Assembly (NCBI GenBank): GCA_021770345.1
Contig: JAETRD010000008.1
Location: 62,001-126,000 of the forward strand
Source of the DNA: Lachnospiraceae bacterium
Lineage (GTDB): Bacteria > Bacillota > Clostridia > Lachnospirales > Lachnospiraceae
Direction of reading: 5' to 3'
DNA length: 64,000 nt
Shown here: positions 36,818 through 44,238 of the stretch, in pieces
Position numbering within the stretch: the first letter of the stretch is position 1
Layout: every line of letters starts with the position of its first letter
Translations under genes and position numbers: made by a program
The notes under the pieces: model-generated
What the model saw: the letters and a program-made list of their open reading frames with translations, nothing else
The model's database searches: none
Told to the model about the DNA's origin: nothing

Positions 36818-37825
36818 TCAGCCCTGCTTTTCCCCTGCCGCACGCACGGCAGAAATCACAATATTTCCCTTTATCTCGGAAACGGGCGCCCCTCTCGAAC
36901 AGTCGCAGACAATGTGGTTGAATCCCTGCAGCATCGGCCCGTACGCATCCGCATGCCCAAACTGCTGGATCAGCTTGACCGCAGTATTTCCCACGTTTAA
37001 GTCGGGCCAGATCAGCACGTTGGCTTTTCCTGCAACCTCGCTCTCCCGCTTTACCTTTTTGGCCGCCACTGCGGGAACAATCGCCGCATCCAGCTGAAAT
37101 TCCCCGTCAATCTTTAAATCCGGGCGCTTTTCATTCGCGATTGCAAGCGCTTCTTTTACCTTATCCACAAGCTCCCCCTGCCCGCTGCCAAGCGTGGAGT
37201 AGCAGATCATCGCACACCGCGGCTCCCAGCCTAACAGCCCTTTTACCGTGTCGCACGCCGATATCGCAATGCCCGCAAGTTCCTTTGCATTCGGGTTTGT
37301 GCAGACCGCGCTGTCGCCGACCGCAAGCAGAGAGCCCTCGCTGCCCGCGTAGCCCGGTATCTCGCAGAGTCCGATGCTCGAGATCGTGTCGATTCCGGGC
37401 TTAAGTCCGACGATCATCTGCCCCGCCAAAAGGACATCCCCTGTCGTATTGTCAATCCCCGCAAACGTGACGTCTGCCTCGCCGGTCTTCTGCATCACCA
37501 TCGCATAGTACAGCGGGTCTTCCATGCGCCTTGCGAGCGCCTTTTCTTTTAACCTCGTGTCGGGAAGCGCGACGTACCGCGCAATCAGCTCTCTTTTGTA
37601 TGCGTCTTCCGCGATATCTACGATTGTAAATACCGACGGCTCAAACCCAAGCGCCGCAGCTTTTGCGAGAATCCGCTCTCTGTCTCCGACCAGAATCGGA
37701 CGAATATACCCTTCCTTTCCCGTCTCGTAAGCCGCCTGCAGCATCTTTTCGTTCTCCGCTTCCGGAAAAGCGACCCGTCCGGGGTCCGCCTTCGCCCTCG
37801 CATAGATTGTATCTAATATACCCAT
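36818..37825 (-). CDS. Phosphate acyltransferase (Pta/Ptb family)
   Basis: 335 residues. Converts an acyl thioester plus phosphate into acyl phosphate. The family pattern is clear: GDVLLAGQMIVG, NPNAKELAGIAI, WPDLNVGNTAVKL, AYGPMLQGFN. It resembles phosphotransacetylase in length and C-terminus. The start at 37823-37825 has a GAGGA site and lies 2 bp after the ACP stop. Next to an ACP and with a butyrate kinase in the operon, the thioester donor may be acyl-ACP instead of, or besides, acyl-CoA; that is inference. Confidence 0.9.
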   Translation of the reverse strand: MGILDTIYARAKADPGRVAFPEAENEKMLQAAYETGKEGYIRPILVGDRERILAKAAALGFEPSVFTIVDIAEDAYKRELIARYVALPDTRLKEKALARRMEDPLYYAMVMQKTGEADVTFAGIDNTTGDVLLAGQMIVGLKPGIDTISSIGLCEIPGYAGSEGSLLAVGDSAVCTNPNAKELAGIAISACDTVKGLLGWEPRCAMICYSTLGSGQGELVDKVKEALAIANEKRPDLKIDGEFQLDAAIVPAVAAKKVKRESEVAGKANVLIWPDLNVGNTAVKLIQQFGHADAYGPMLQGFNHIVCDCSRGAPVSEIKGNIVISAVRAAGEKQG

Positions 37826-37827
37826 AC

Positions 37828-38067
37828 TTACAATTCCTCTTCCACCTTGTCTACCAGTTCCCCGATGGTGGCGCATGCCGCCGCATCCTGCAGCGGAATC
37901 ATCGCATCCAGCTCGTTTTCGATTTCTGCCACCAGACCGACCATGAGAACCGACGCGCCTTTCAAATCGTCCTGAAAGGATGTGCGTACGGTCAGCTCCG
38001 ACGCATCCCTCTGATATGTAATCGACACGAGTTCAATGATTTTTGCTTCTAATTCTTTTCTGTCCAT
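37828..38067 (-). CDS. Acyl carrier protein with atypical motif
   Basis: 79 residues, acidic, helical. Ser39 in KGASVLM is the likely phosphopantetheine site. The usual ACP motif is DSL; here the Asp is Ala and the Leu is Val, so recognition differs from the fatty-acid ACP. AGGAGG site; two-base gaps to both neighbours. Together with acpS, the thiolase-like gene and the acyltransferase it points to a dedicated carrier-bound intermediate. Confidence 0.85.
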   Translation of the reverse strand: MDRKELEAKIIELVSITYQRDASELTVRTSFQDDLKGASVLMVGLVAEIENELDAMIPLQDAAACATIGELVDKVEEEL

Positions 38068-38069
38068 CT

Positions 38070-39080
38070 TCAGTCCTCCTTTACATTTCCAAACGCTTCT
38101 TTCTCCACGGCAAACACGCCCGGGTTAAACGCCGCGTAGGGCGCCTTTAATTCCGCCAGATTTTTGATGGTGCCGCTCGGCTGCGCCTTTGTCTTGATTT
38201 CCGTCGAGTGCTCGAGTTTTCCGCCCCATCTCAGGCGGGAACGCTCTAATTCTTCTTTTGTATAGTGCATATTCACAATGCCGTTTTCATCGATGGAAAG
38301 CGTTCCATGGCTGCCGCAGACCACGCAGTCCGCCGTCTTTTTGTCGTGGGAAATCTGAATCAGTCTCGTATGGCAGACCGGGCACATTCCCTCCTCGTCC
38401 CCGCGCCATGCGATGCGCTCCTCCTCCGTTTCGGCATTCAAAGAAGCGACGATATTCTGTCCCACTCTCGTCATGCGCTCCATCATTTCCGGATAGCCGA
38501 CCACCGACTCGTGCGCCATCGCGCCGTAATACTCCACGGCATCCACGACGTCAATCGCCATCGGGAACGTAAATTCAAACATCATCGGCAGCGTCAGCGC
38601 AATCCAGTTTTCCGTCATCGCACCGCCCACGGAAATCAGTGCCGCCTGCCGCTTCTTGAAGGAACGCTTATCCGGAAGCTGCTCCTCGGGCTTTCCGGCC
38701 GCCATCCCCTCCTCAAATGCCGCTTTGCGGAACGTGATGTCATGGCTCGGTCCGATTCTGTCACAGATCGTCTTGAAACGGCCGGTGACGGACGTCTCAT
38801 AGGTCGGACAGGCGAGAATCACCGCATCCGACTGCATCACGGCCTCGTCTAAAATATCAAAATCATCGTGTCTCACACAGTAGCCGCGTCCTCTGCCCGT
38901 CATCAGGCCGATGGTGCAGGCGATACACCCGGTACAGTTGCTCACATTCAGATCATCCGCGCGGAGAAACGCGACCTCACAGCCTGCCTTCTCGCATTCC
39001 ATGAGCGCGTGCTTTACCATCACGTCGCAGTTGCTCATTTTCCGTCCGAATGAAATCCCTAATACTTTTTTCTTTTCCAT
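38070..39080 (-). CDS. Flavodoxin-fold reductase with cysteine cluster and zinc ribbon
   Basis: 336 residues. The N-terminal 200 residues are of the NADPH-dependent FMN reductase / iron-sulfur flavoprotein type, with GISFGRKMSN for the flavin phosphate loop and Cys49, Cys52, Cys55 (plus Cys68) spaced like an Fe-S flavoprotein cluster. After about residue 240 comes a zinc-ribbon-like CPVC...CVVC segment that is not usual in this family, then an acidic/basic tail. It probably carries out an electron-transfer or reduction step on a pathway intermediate. Start at 39078-39080 after GGAGG. Confidence 0.8.
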   Translation of the reverse strand: MEKKKVLGISFGRKMSNCDVMVKHALMECEKAGCEVAFLRADDLNVSNCTGCIACTIGLMTGRGRGYCVRHDDFDILDEAVMQSDAVILACPTYETSVTGRFKTICDRIGPSHDITFRKAAFEEGMAAGKPEEQLPDKRSFKKRQAALISVGGAMTENWIALTLPMMFEFTFPMAIDVVDAVEYYGAMAHESVVGYPEMMERMTRVGQNIVASLNAETEEERIAWRGDEEGMCPVCHTRLIQISHDKKTADCVVCGSHGTLSIDENGIVNMHYTKEELERSRLRWGGKLEHSTEIKTKAQPSGTIKNLAELKAPYAAFNPGVFAVEKEAFGNVKED

Positions 39081-39122
39081 TCCGATACCTCCAGTACAAT
39101 TTCTTTTGAAATACAAATCCGT

Positions 39123-39542
39123 TTATCCCAGATATTTCTCGTCCAGATCAAACACGACCGTCTTATAACCGTCCCTCTGGTAGATGGCCGCATGTACGTC
39201 TAACGGCATCCTCTCGAGCAGTTCTTTTCTGGATTTCCGCGAGATTCCCCGCACGACCGCGTTACATCTCGCACCCTCCGCAAGCTCGACTTCCCCGTAG
39301 GCATATTTGCCGAGTTCCCTGTACTCCGGCTTCGAGGACAGCGCCGCGGGCATGACGATGGAATGCATTTTTGCTTTTCCGGAAATCTCGCACCACTCCG
39401 TCTCAAGGCTGCCGCAGGAGTTGCACGCGTAGACCGGCGGGAACTCCACAGCTCCGCACTTCGGGCATCTGCGCCCCATAATCTTCCCTTCCTCAAGGAA
39501 ATCATAAAAGCCCTGCACCACTTTTTCTAATTTAATAGCCAT
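39123..39542 (-). CDS. OB-fold/zinc-ribbon thiolase partner (DUF35 type)
   Basis: 139 residues. N-terminal zinc ribbon (Cys26, 29, 40, 43) followed by an OB fold. Such proteins form complexes with thiolase-like enzymes, for instance in archaeal acetoacetyl-CoA thiolase/HMG-CoA synthase, steroid side-chain aldolases and the PhlB subunit of the phloroglucinol acyltransferase. It lies 15 bp after the thiolase-like gene. GGGAGGG site before the ATG. Role: structural or substrate-channelling subunit. Confidence 0.9.
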   Translation of the reverse strand: MAIKLEKVVQGFYDFLEEGKIMGRRCPKCGAVEFPPVYACNSCGSLETEWCEISGKAKMHSIVMPAALSSKPEYRELGKYAYGEVELAEGARCNAVVRGISRKSRKELLERMPLDVHAAIYQRDGYKTVVFDLDEKYLG

Positions 39543-39557
39543 GTCTATCCCTCCCGC

Positions 39558-40853
39558 TCAGTCTGCCGTTCTGATAATATAGGTACAAATGTTCTGCGCG
39601 CCGCCGTAGCCTCTTAACATCGCCGTCCGGGGCAGCTTTTTCACCTGACGCTCCCCGCACTCCCCACGCATCTGTTTGACCGCCTCATACAAATCCGCAA
39701 GCCCGGACGCCGCATGCGCATGGCCGAATGAGGTTCTTCCGCCGTTCGTGTTGATCGGTTTGTCCCCGTCGTATGCGGTGCGTCCCTCGCAGATATATTT
39801 CCATCCCTCGCCGTACGGCAGGTAGCCCGCAATCTCCGCAGAGACCAGATGCGAGGTGATGATAAAGTCATTTGCGTAGAAGATGTCGAGTTCTTCCGGC
39901 TTCACTCCCGTGACCTCGTACACCTGCCGGACGGCCTCCTCGGTCGCCGTCACCTCAAAATGCGGTGTCGTGGCCTCGCAGGCGGCACAGCCGCAGCCTA
40001 ACACCTCGATTGCCTTGTGGCTCTTATTCCCCATATAGGTCTCCACCATATCCGTTGCACAGACAATCACCGCAGCCGCCCCGTCACACTTGAGCTCGAT
40101 TCCGCTCATGCGCAAAAAATCGCCGTTCTTCGGATTGTACGGGGAACGCATATAGTCCATCACATTGTCAAAGCCCGCTTCCCGCGCAAGCTCTTCGTAG
40201 GTACGCCTCTCGATGGCAATCTCATCCATCGAGGCATTTTTCCGGTTTGCAATCGACATCATATTTAACGTGTCGTCCATCTGCTCGTCGGTCAGGCCTC
40301 TCGTCCTCTTATACCACTCTGCCGCATCGTCATAGATCAGTTCCTGCCCCGCCATAAAGCTTCTCGTGTAGTTGCGGTCGTAAAGCCATGCCGTCGTCTG
40401 CAGGAATTTCTCCATCGTCATCTTTTCTCTCTTATACGGATGATTCGGCACCGCAACGCTGTCCCCGAATTCCACGCAGCCGGATAACACACAGTTGTAC
40501 TTCCCGCTCGCGACCGCGTTCACCGCCTGCTCGATCGCGTAATAGCCGGTACAGCAGGCCTCGGAATGATGAATCGACGCTTTCCCCTTCATTCCGAACC
40601 AGTTTGCAATCTGGATATTCGGCGTCAGATAATTCGAGCCGTTTAACGGGGACGCCTCGCCGTGAAAATAAAAATCAATGTCCTGCGGATTGACCCCGGC
40701 GTCCTCCATCGCCTTTAACGCCGCATATCCGAACAGTTCCCCCTCAGTCAGGCCGTCCGTCTCCTGGTTGTCAACGGTGTACATAAACGGCGTACAGCCG
40801 ACGCCGATGATGGATACGCTTCTTGCATATTGATTTACCTTTGTCTGATTCAT
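39558..40853 (-). CDS. Thiolase-like protein (SCP2/PhlC-like)
   Basis: 431 residues, thiolase fold. Nucleophile Cys100 in SEACCTGYYA and the active-site loop GHAHAASG near 375 match the GHPxGATG-type motif. The second catalytic Cys of degradative thiolases near the C-terminus is replaced (MLRGYGGAQN), as in SCP2-type thiolases, HMG-CoA-synthase-like and PhlC-like proteins. So it may catalyse C-C cleavage or formation by acyl transfer, but is not an ordinary acetoacetyl-CoA thiolase. It starts by a 4-bp overlap with the butyrate kinase gene. Partner: the OB-fold protein downstream. Confidence 0.88.
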   Translation of the reverse strand: MNQTKVNQYARSVSIIGVGCTPFMYTVDNQETDGLTEGELFGYAALKAMEDAGVNPQDIDFYFHGEASPLNGSNYLTPNIQIANWFGMKGKASIHHSEACCTGYYAIEQAVNAVASGKYNCVLSGCVEFGDSVAVPNHPYKREKMTMEKFLQTTAWLYDRNYTRSFMAGQELIYDDAAEWYKRTRGLTDEQMDDTLNMMSIANRKNASMDEIAIERRTYEELAREAGFDNVMDYMRSPYNPKNGDFLRMSGIELKCDGAAAVIVCATDMVETYMGNKSHKAIEVLGCGCAACEATTPHFEVTATEEAVRQVYEVTGVKPEELDIFYANDFIITSHLVSAEIAGYLPYGEGWKYICEGRTAYDGDKPINTNGGRTSFGHAHAASGLADLYEAVKQMRGECGERQVKKLPRTAMLRGYGGAQNICTYIIRTAD

Positions 40854-41971
40854 ATAACGTCTCCCTTCTTTTCACAATCTTCCCCGGGATCCCATACGGG
40901 CTTTCCGGTATACCGCTTCGCCTCTTCCTCGCCGCTTAAGACCCGGATGGCCCCTGCCGCCATCGCCTCAAGCTCAAACTCTCCCGGATAGGCAGTCACG
41001 GGAGCAATCCACTGACACGCCTCCGCAATCGCATCCACGAGCGATTCGTTGTGAACCATCCCGCCGCCGAGGAGGATTCCGTCCACCGCGCCGTGCAGCA
41101 CGCCCGCCATCGCGCCGATATACCGGATAATCTGATACACCATCGCATCCCAGACCAGTTTGGCCTGCGTATCGCCGCTCTCTGCCCTGCGCGACACCGA
41201 AAGCGCATCCGACGTCCCCAGATGGCTGACAAACCCGCCGGTCTTTGTGGTGAGCGCCAGGGTTTCCTTCGCGCCGTGCGCATCGCAGTAGCGTATCAGC
41301 TCCGCGGCGGGAACGGCCCCGCAGCGGGTCGGCGCCATCGGCCCCTCGCCGCCGACAATATCGTTGCCGTCGATCATCCTGCCTTTCCGGTGCGCGGAGA
41401 CGGAGATTCCGCCCCCGATATGGCACACAATGTAATTGCAGTCCTCATATCTTACACCGTTTATGCGGCTGTGGCGGATGGCCGTCTCCTTCAGGTTCAG
41501 CGCATGCAGATGCACATTCCGGTAGACCCCTTTAATCCCGGTAATCCGCGCCTCTGTGACAAGCTCATCCGTGTCCGGCGGATTCACCACAAACGCCGGT
41601 TTGCCAAATTTTATCGCAAATTCATGTGCAATCTGCGAGCCGAGCTGCGCCGGATGCGCCACGCCGTTTGCCCCGATGCGCGCGTGCAAAAGCAGCGTCT
41701 CGTCCACCAGGTAAGTACCGCCCTCCACGGCGAGAAGGCCGCCGCCTCTCCCCACAAAGGCATCCATCCCGGCCAAATCAATTCCGGCATACTCCAATTC
41801 TTTTAATATGGCATCCCTCCGGTACGCGAGCTGGTCGCTGATGCCGGCAAATGCCCCGAGCTCTGCGGCGTCGTGGGACATATTCATCGAAAAAATCTGT
41901 TTCTCATCCGCAAAGCAGCCCACCTTCGTCGAGGTCGAACCCGGATTGATTGTCAAAATTTGATATCCCAT
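40850..41971 (-). CDS. buk: Butyrate kinase-type acyl kinase
   Basis: 373 residues, ASKHA-fold carboxylate kinase. N-terminal phosphate loop NPGSTSTKVG, the CHIGGGISVSAH motif and LGGGMVHNE are present. It makes ATP from acyl phosphate, reverse of the usual naming. With the phosphate acyltransferase in this operon it completes thioester to acid conversion with energy yield. The acyl group need not be butyrate; branched or aryl acids are accepted by some family members. GGGAG site. Confidence 0.93.
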   Translation of the reverse strand: MGYQILTINPGSTSTKVGCFADEKQIFSMNMSHDAAELGAFAGISDQLAYRRDAILKELEYAGIDLAGMDAFVGRGGGLLAVEGGTYLVDETLLLHARIGANGVAHPAQLGSQIAHEFAIKFGKPAFVVNPPDTDELVTEARITGIKGVYRNVHLHALNLKETAIRHSRINGVRYEDCNYIVCHIGGGISVSAHRKGRMIDGNDIVGGEGPMAPTRCGAVPAAELIRYCDAHGAKETLALTTKTGGFVSHLGTSDALSVSRRAESGDTQAKLVWDAMVYQIIRYIGAMAGVLHGAVDGILLGGGMVHNESLVDAIAEACQWIAPVTAYPGEFELEAMAAGAIRVLSGEEEAKRYTGKPVWDPGEDCEKKGDVI

Positions 41972-41974
41972 CGC

Positions 41975-43051
41975 TCACTCCCACTCAAACCGCACGGACT
42001 CTTTCGTCTCGGCGGATTTTCTCACCGCCTCCATCAGCGCGAGCACACGTCTCGTCTCCGAAATCTTTACGAGGAAATCCGTCTGTCCGTCATACGCCTC
42101 TCTGTAGTTTCTGAAATAATCCTCGTGGCAGGTGCCCGCTTTCGTCAGGGGTTCCGTCACAAGCGTTCCCTCAGACGGCGGCCCGAAAGACCTTGTCGGG
42201 CCTGCCGCCGTCATCGTGCGCTGCCCGCCCACATTTGTGAGCAGCCTCGTGGTGCGCACGATTTTTCCCTCCGGGTCAAAACCGTCCGCATACGCCGTTC
42301 CTTTATCTCCGCCCATGATCCAGTGGCGCTCAAACCACTTGTCATGCATCTTGTCGGAAAGGAAATAGGTGCCGAGCTCCACCTCCGCGGTGACATCGTT
42401 GTCGAATCGCATCAGAATCTTAAAGTAGTCGTCCACCTCAAAATTAATCACATTGCGGACGTCCGCATACACGGAAAGAAGCTTTGCCCCCGGCATCATA
42501 TAAAGCAGCTGGTCTAAAAGGTGCACGCCCCAGTCAAAGAGCATTCCGCCGCCCTCCGCGAGATACACATGCCAGTCGTGCATATTGCCGTTAAAGCCGT
42601 AGAGCGCACTCTTAACGCTGTAGACCTTCCCGAGCGTCCCGCTGTCGTAGACGTCCTTCATCGTTCTGAAATCCGGGTCAAAACGCCTCTGATGGTGCAC
42701 GGTAAAATTCACGCCGCATTCCTCCACCACACGCACCATGTCGTCTAATTCCTGCACATTCATCGCCACCGGCTTTTCGCAGATGATATCCTTGCCGGCC
42801 CGCGCCGCCTGCAGCACCAGTTTGTGATGCTGGTTGTTATTTGCCGCAATCAGCACGACCTGCACTTCGGGGTCTTCAAACAGTTCCTCGTTCGACGCAT
42901 ACCGTTTGATCCCCTCTTTTACGTCCTCCAGCTGTTTCGGGTCGATATCCGAGATACCGACAACCCGATATCCTTCCATCTGTGTCAGCATCGTCTCATG
43001 CTCATGTCCCATAAATCCGTGCCCGATAATCCCTATTTTGATCGTCTCCAT
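41975..43051 (-). CDS. Gfo/Idh/MocA-family sugar oxidoreductase
   Basis: 358 residues. Rossmann motif GHGFMG (10-15), catalytic Lys93 in CEKP, and Asp/His near 175-179 (FDWGVHLLD). These NAD(P)-dependent enzymes oxidise or reduce sugar hydroxyls, often at C3. Start at 43049-43051 with AGGAGA. It sits between a TIM-barrel sugar isomerase and butyrate kinase, 3 bp before the latter. A role in reducing or rearranging a 3-keto sugar is likely. Confidence 0.9.
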   Translation of the reverse strand: METIKIGIIGHGFMGHEHETMLTQMEGYRVVGISDIDPKQLEDVKEGIKRYASNEELFEDPEVQVVLIAANNNQHHKLVLQAARAGKDIICEKPVAMNVQELDDMVRVVEECGVNFTVHHQRRFDPDFRTMKDVYDSGTLGKVYSVKSALYGFNGNMHDWHVYLAEGGGMLFDWGVHLLDQLLYMMPGAKLLSVYADVRNVINFEVDDYFKILMRFDNDVTAEVELGTYFLSDKMHDKWFERHWIMGGDKGTAYADGFDPEGKIVRTTRLLTNVGGQRTMTAAGPTRSFGPPSEGTLVTEPLTKAGTCHEDYFRNYREAYDGQTDFLVKISETRRVLALMEAVRKSAETKESVRFEWE

Positions 43052-43069
43052 TGTTCTCCTCATTTCTTG

Positions 43070-43984
43070 TCAGTTTACAAAGTTTCTCAGATAGCGGATG
43101 CTCAGCCGAATTGCCCGCTTCGCATCCTCGAGGTCTTTCTCAAACGCCTTATCCTCGACCTCAATACAGGTATACCCGTCGTATCCGATGTCGGTCAGCG
43201 CAGATACATATTTCCCCCAGTCCACATCGCCAAGCCCCGGGAGTTTCGGCGACATATACTGCAGCGGGGTCGCCATGATTCCGACGTCCGCAAGCTTATC
43301 CGGATACACCTTGATATCCTTGTAGTGCACATGGAAAATCTTATCGCGGAATTCATACAGCGGCCGGATATAGTCAATCTGCTGCCATACGAAATGCGAC
43401 GGGTCATAGTTGATTCCGAAATTCGGGCTGTCGAGAATCTCAAAAATCTTTCTCCAGTTCGCCGGAGTCGTCATCAGGTTCTGTCCGCCCGGCCATTCGT
43501 CGTCGGTAAAGAGCATCGGGCAGTTCTCGATGGCAATCTTCACGCCCTTCTTCTCCGCATAAGCCACAATCGGCGGCCAGATTTCCTTTACCAGCTCCAG
43601 ATTTTCCGCAACGCTTTTCTTCGGGTCTCTTCCCACGAAAGTGGTGATCATATTGACGCCCAGCATGGCGGACGCATCAATCAGATGATACAAATGATTG
43701 ATATACCCTTCCCGCTTCTTCTCGTCCGGGTCCATCGTGTTCGGGTAATACGCGAGCGCCGAAATTTCCACCCCTTTCCTCTTGCAGAGTTCGTTCATCT
43801 CCTTTGCCGTCTCCTCCGTCAGGTTTGCGACGTCAATATGGCTTACGCCCGCGTAGCGGCGCGCCGCTTTCTCCTTCGGCCAGCATGCCACCTCCAGACA
43901 TTCCAGCCCGTTTTCCGCCGCAAAATCGACAACCTCCTCAAATGTCATCCCCTCACAGATCGATGTGATTAATCCCAGTTTCAT
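43070..43984 (-). CDS. Sugar isomerase/epimerase, xylose isomerase-like TIM barrel
   Basis: 304 residues. Metal ligands of the family are in place: Glu153 (IENCP), Asp194/His197 (NYDPSH), His218/His220 (HVHYKD) and Glu275. Family members act on keto sugars, inosose or 3-keto glycosides. Start at 43982-43984 after AAGGAGG. First gene of the 12-gene operon. It is not the same subtype as the deglycosidase subunit at 50504, and more probably processes a sugar product. Confidence 0.88.
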   Translation of the reverse strand: MKLGLITSICEGMTFEEVVDFAAENGLECLEVACWPKEKAARRYAGVSHIDVANLTEETAKEMNELCKRKGVEISALAYYPNTMDPDEKKREGYINHLYHLIDASAMLGVNMITTFVGRDPKKSVAENLELVKEIWPPIVAYAEKKGVKIAIENCPMLFTDDEWPGGQNLMTTPANWRKIFEILDSPNFGINYDPSHFVWQQIDYIRPLYEFRDKIFHVHYKDIKVYPDKLADVGIMATPLQYMSPKLPGLGDVDWGKYVSALTDIGYDGYTCIEVEDKAFEKDLEDAKRAIRLSIRYLRNFVN

Positions 43985-44022
43985 ATGCCTTTTCCTCCTT
44001 AAAATAATCCGTTTCATGCAAC

Positions 44023-44075
44023 AAAAAAGTATCCGCCGTCACAGCCCGTACATCGATGCCGCCGCAGATACTTTT
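44023..44075 (-). terminator. Terminator-like hairpin in the leader of the thiolase/ACP operon
   Basis: On the minus strand AAAAGTATC (ending near 44067) pairs with GATACTTTT (44025-44033 region), then a T run. It lies after the AraC-GH39 gene stop (44239) but downstream of the predicted operon promoter (-10 at 44123-44128) and only about 39 bp before the first ATG. It is either the regulator terminator or an attenuator of the operon. Confidence 0.6.
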
Positions 44076-44122
44076 CCCTGACAACATCCCGATACAGCCG
44101 TCCTCTCTCAGGAACTAATTTA

Positions 44123-44185
44123 ACTATATCGGGAATCCCCCGTTTCTTCTTTTTTCTGTTTTCAAATATTTGTCAACTGTTGCAA
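44123..44185 (-). promoter_or_regulatory. Activator-type promoter with 21-bp direct repeat
   Basis: Minus strand: TTGCAACAG (44177-44185), 14 bases, AAAACAG (44156-44162, extended to AAAACAGAAAA), then 34 bases on from the start of AAAACAG a TATAGT -10 (44123-44128). The core AACAG repeats with a 21-bp period, two helix turns, as in AraC-family sites. No good -35 is present. The same element lies before the gene at 54608. Confidence 0.7.
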
Positions 44186-44238
44186 AACATTCCGGACGCG
44201 TTTCGGCCTGCAACCATTCCCCCCATTCTGTTGCAGAT

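Noticed and set aside
39558-40853. Ordinary acetyl-CoA acetyltransferase for butyrate formation
   Set aside because: The second catalytic Cys is absent, the OB-fold partner is present, and no other butyrate-pathway gene (hbd, crt, bcd) is nearby.
44171-44176. TTGACA (minus) as a -35 box
   Set aside because: It falls inside the 14-base spacer of the shared operator, has no -10 at 16-18 bp, and is not kept at the second promoter.
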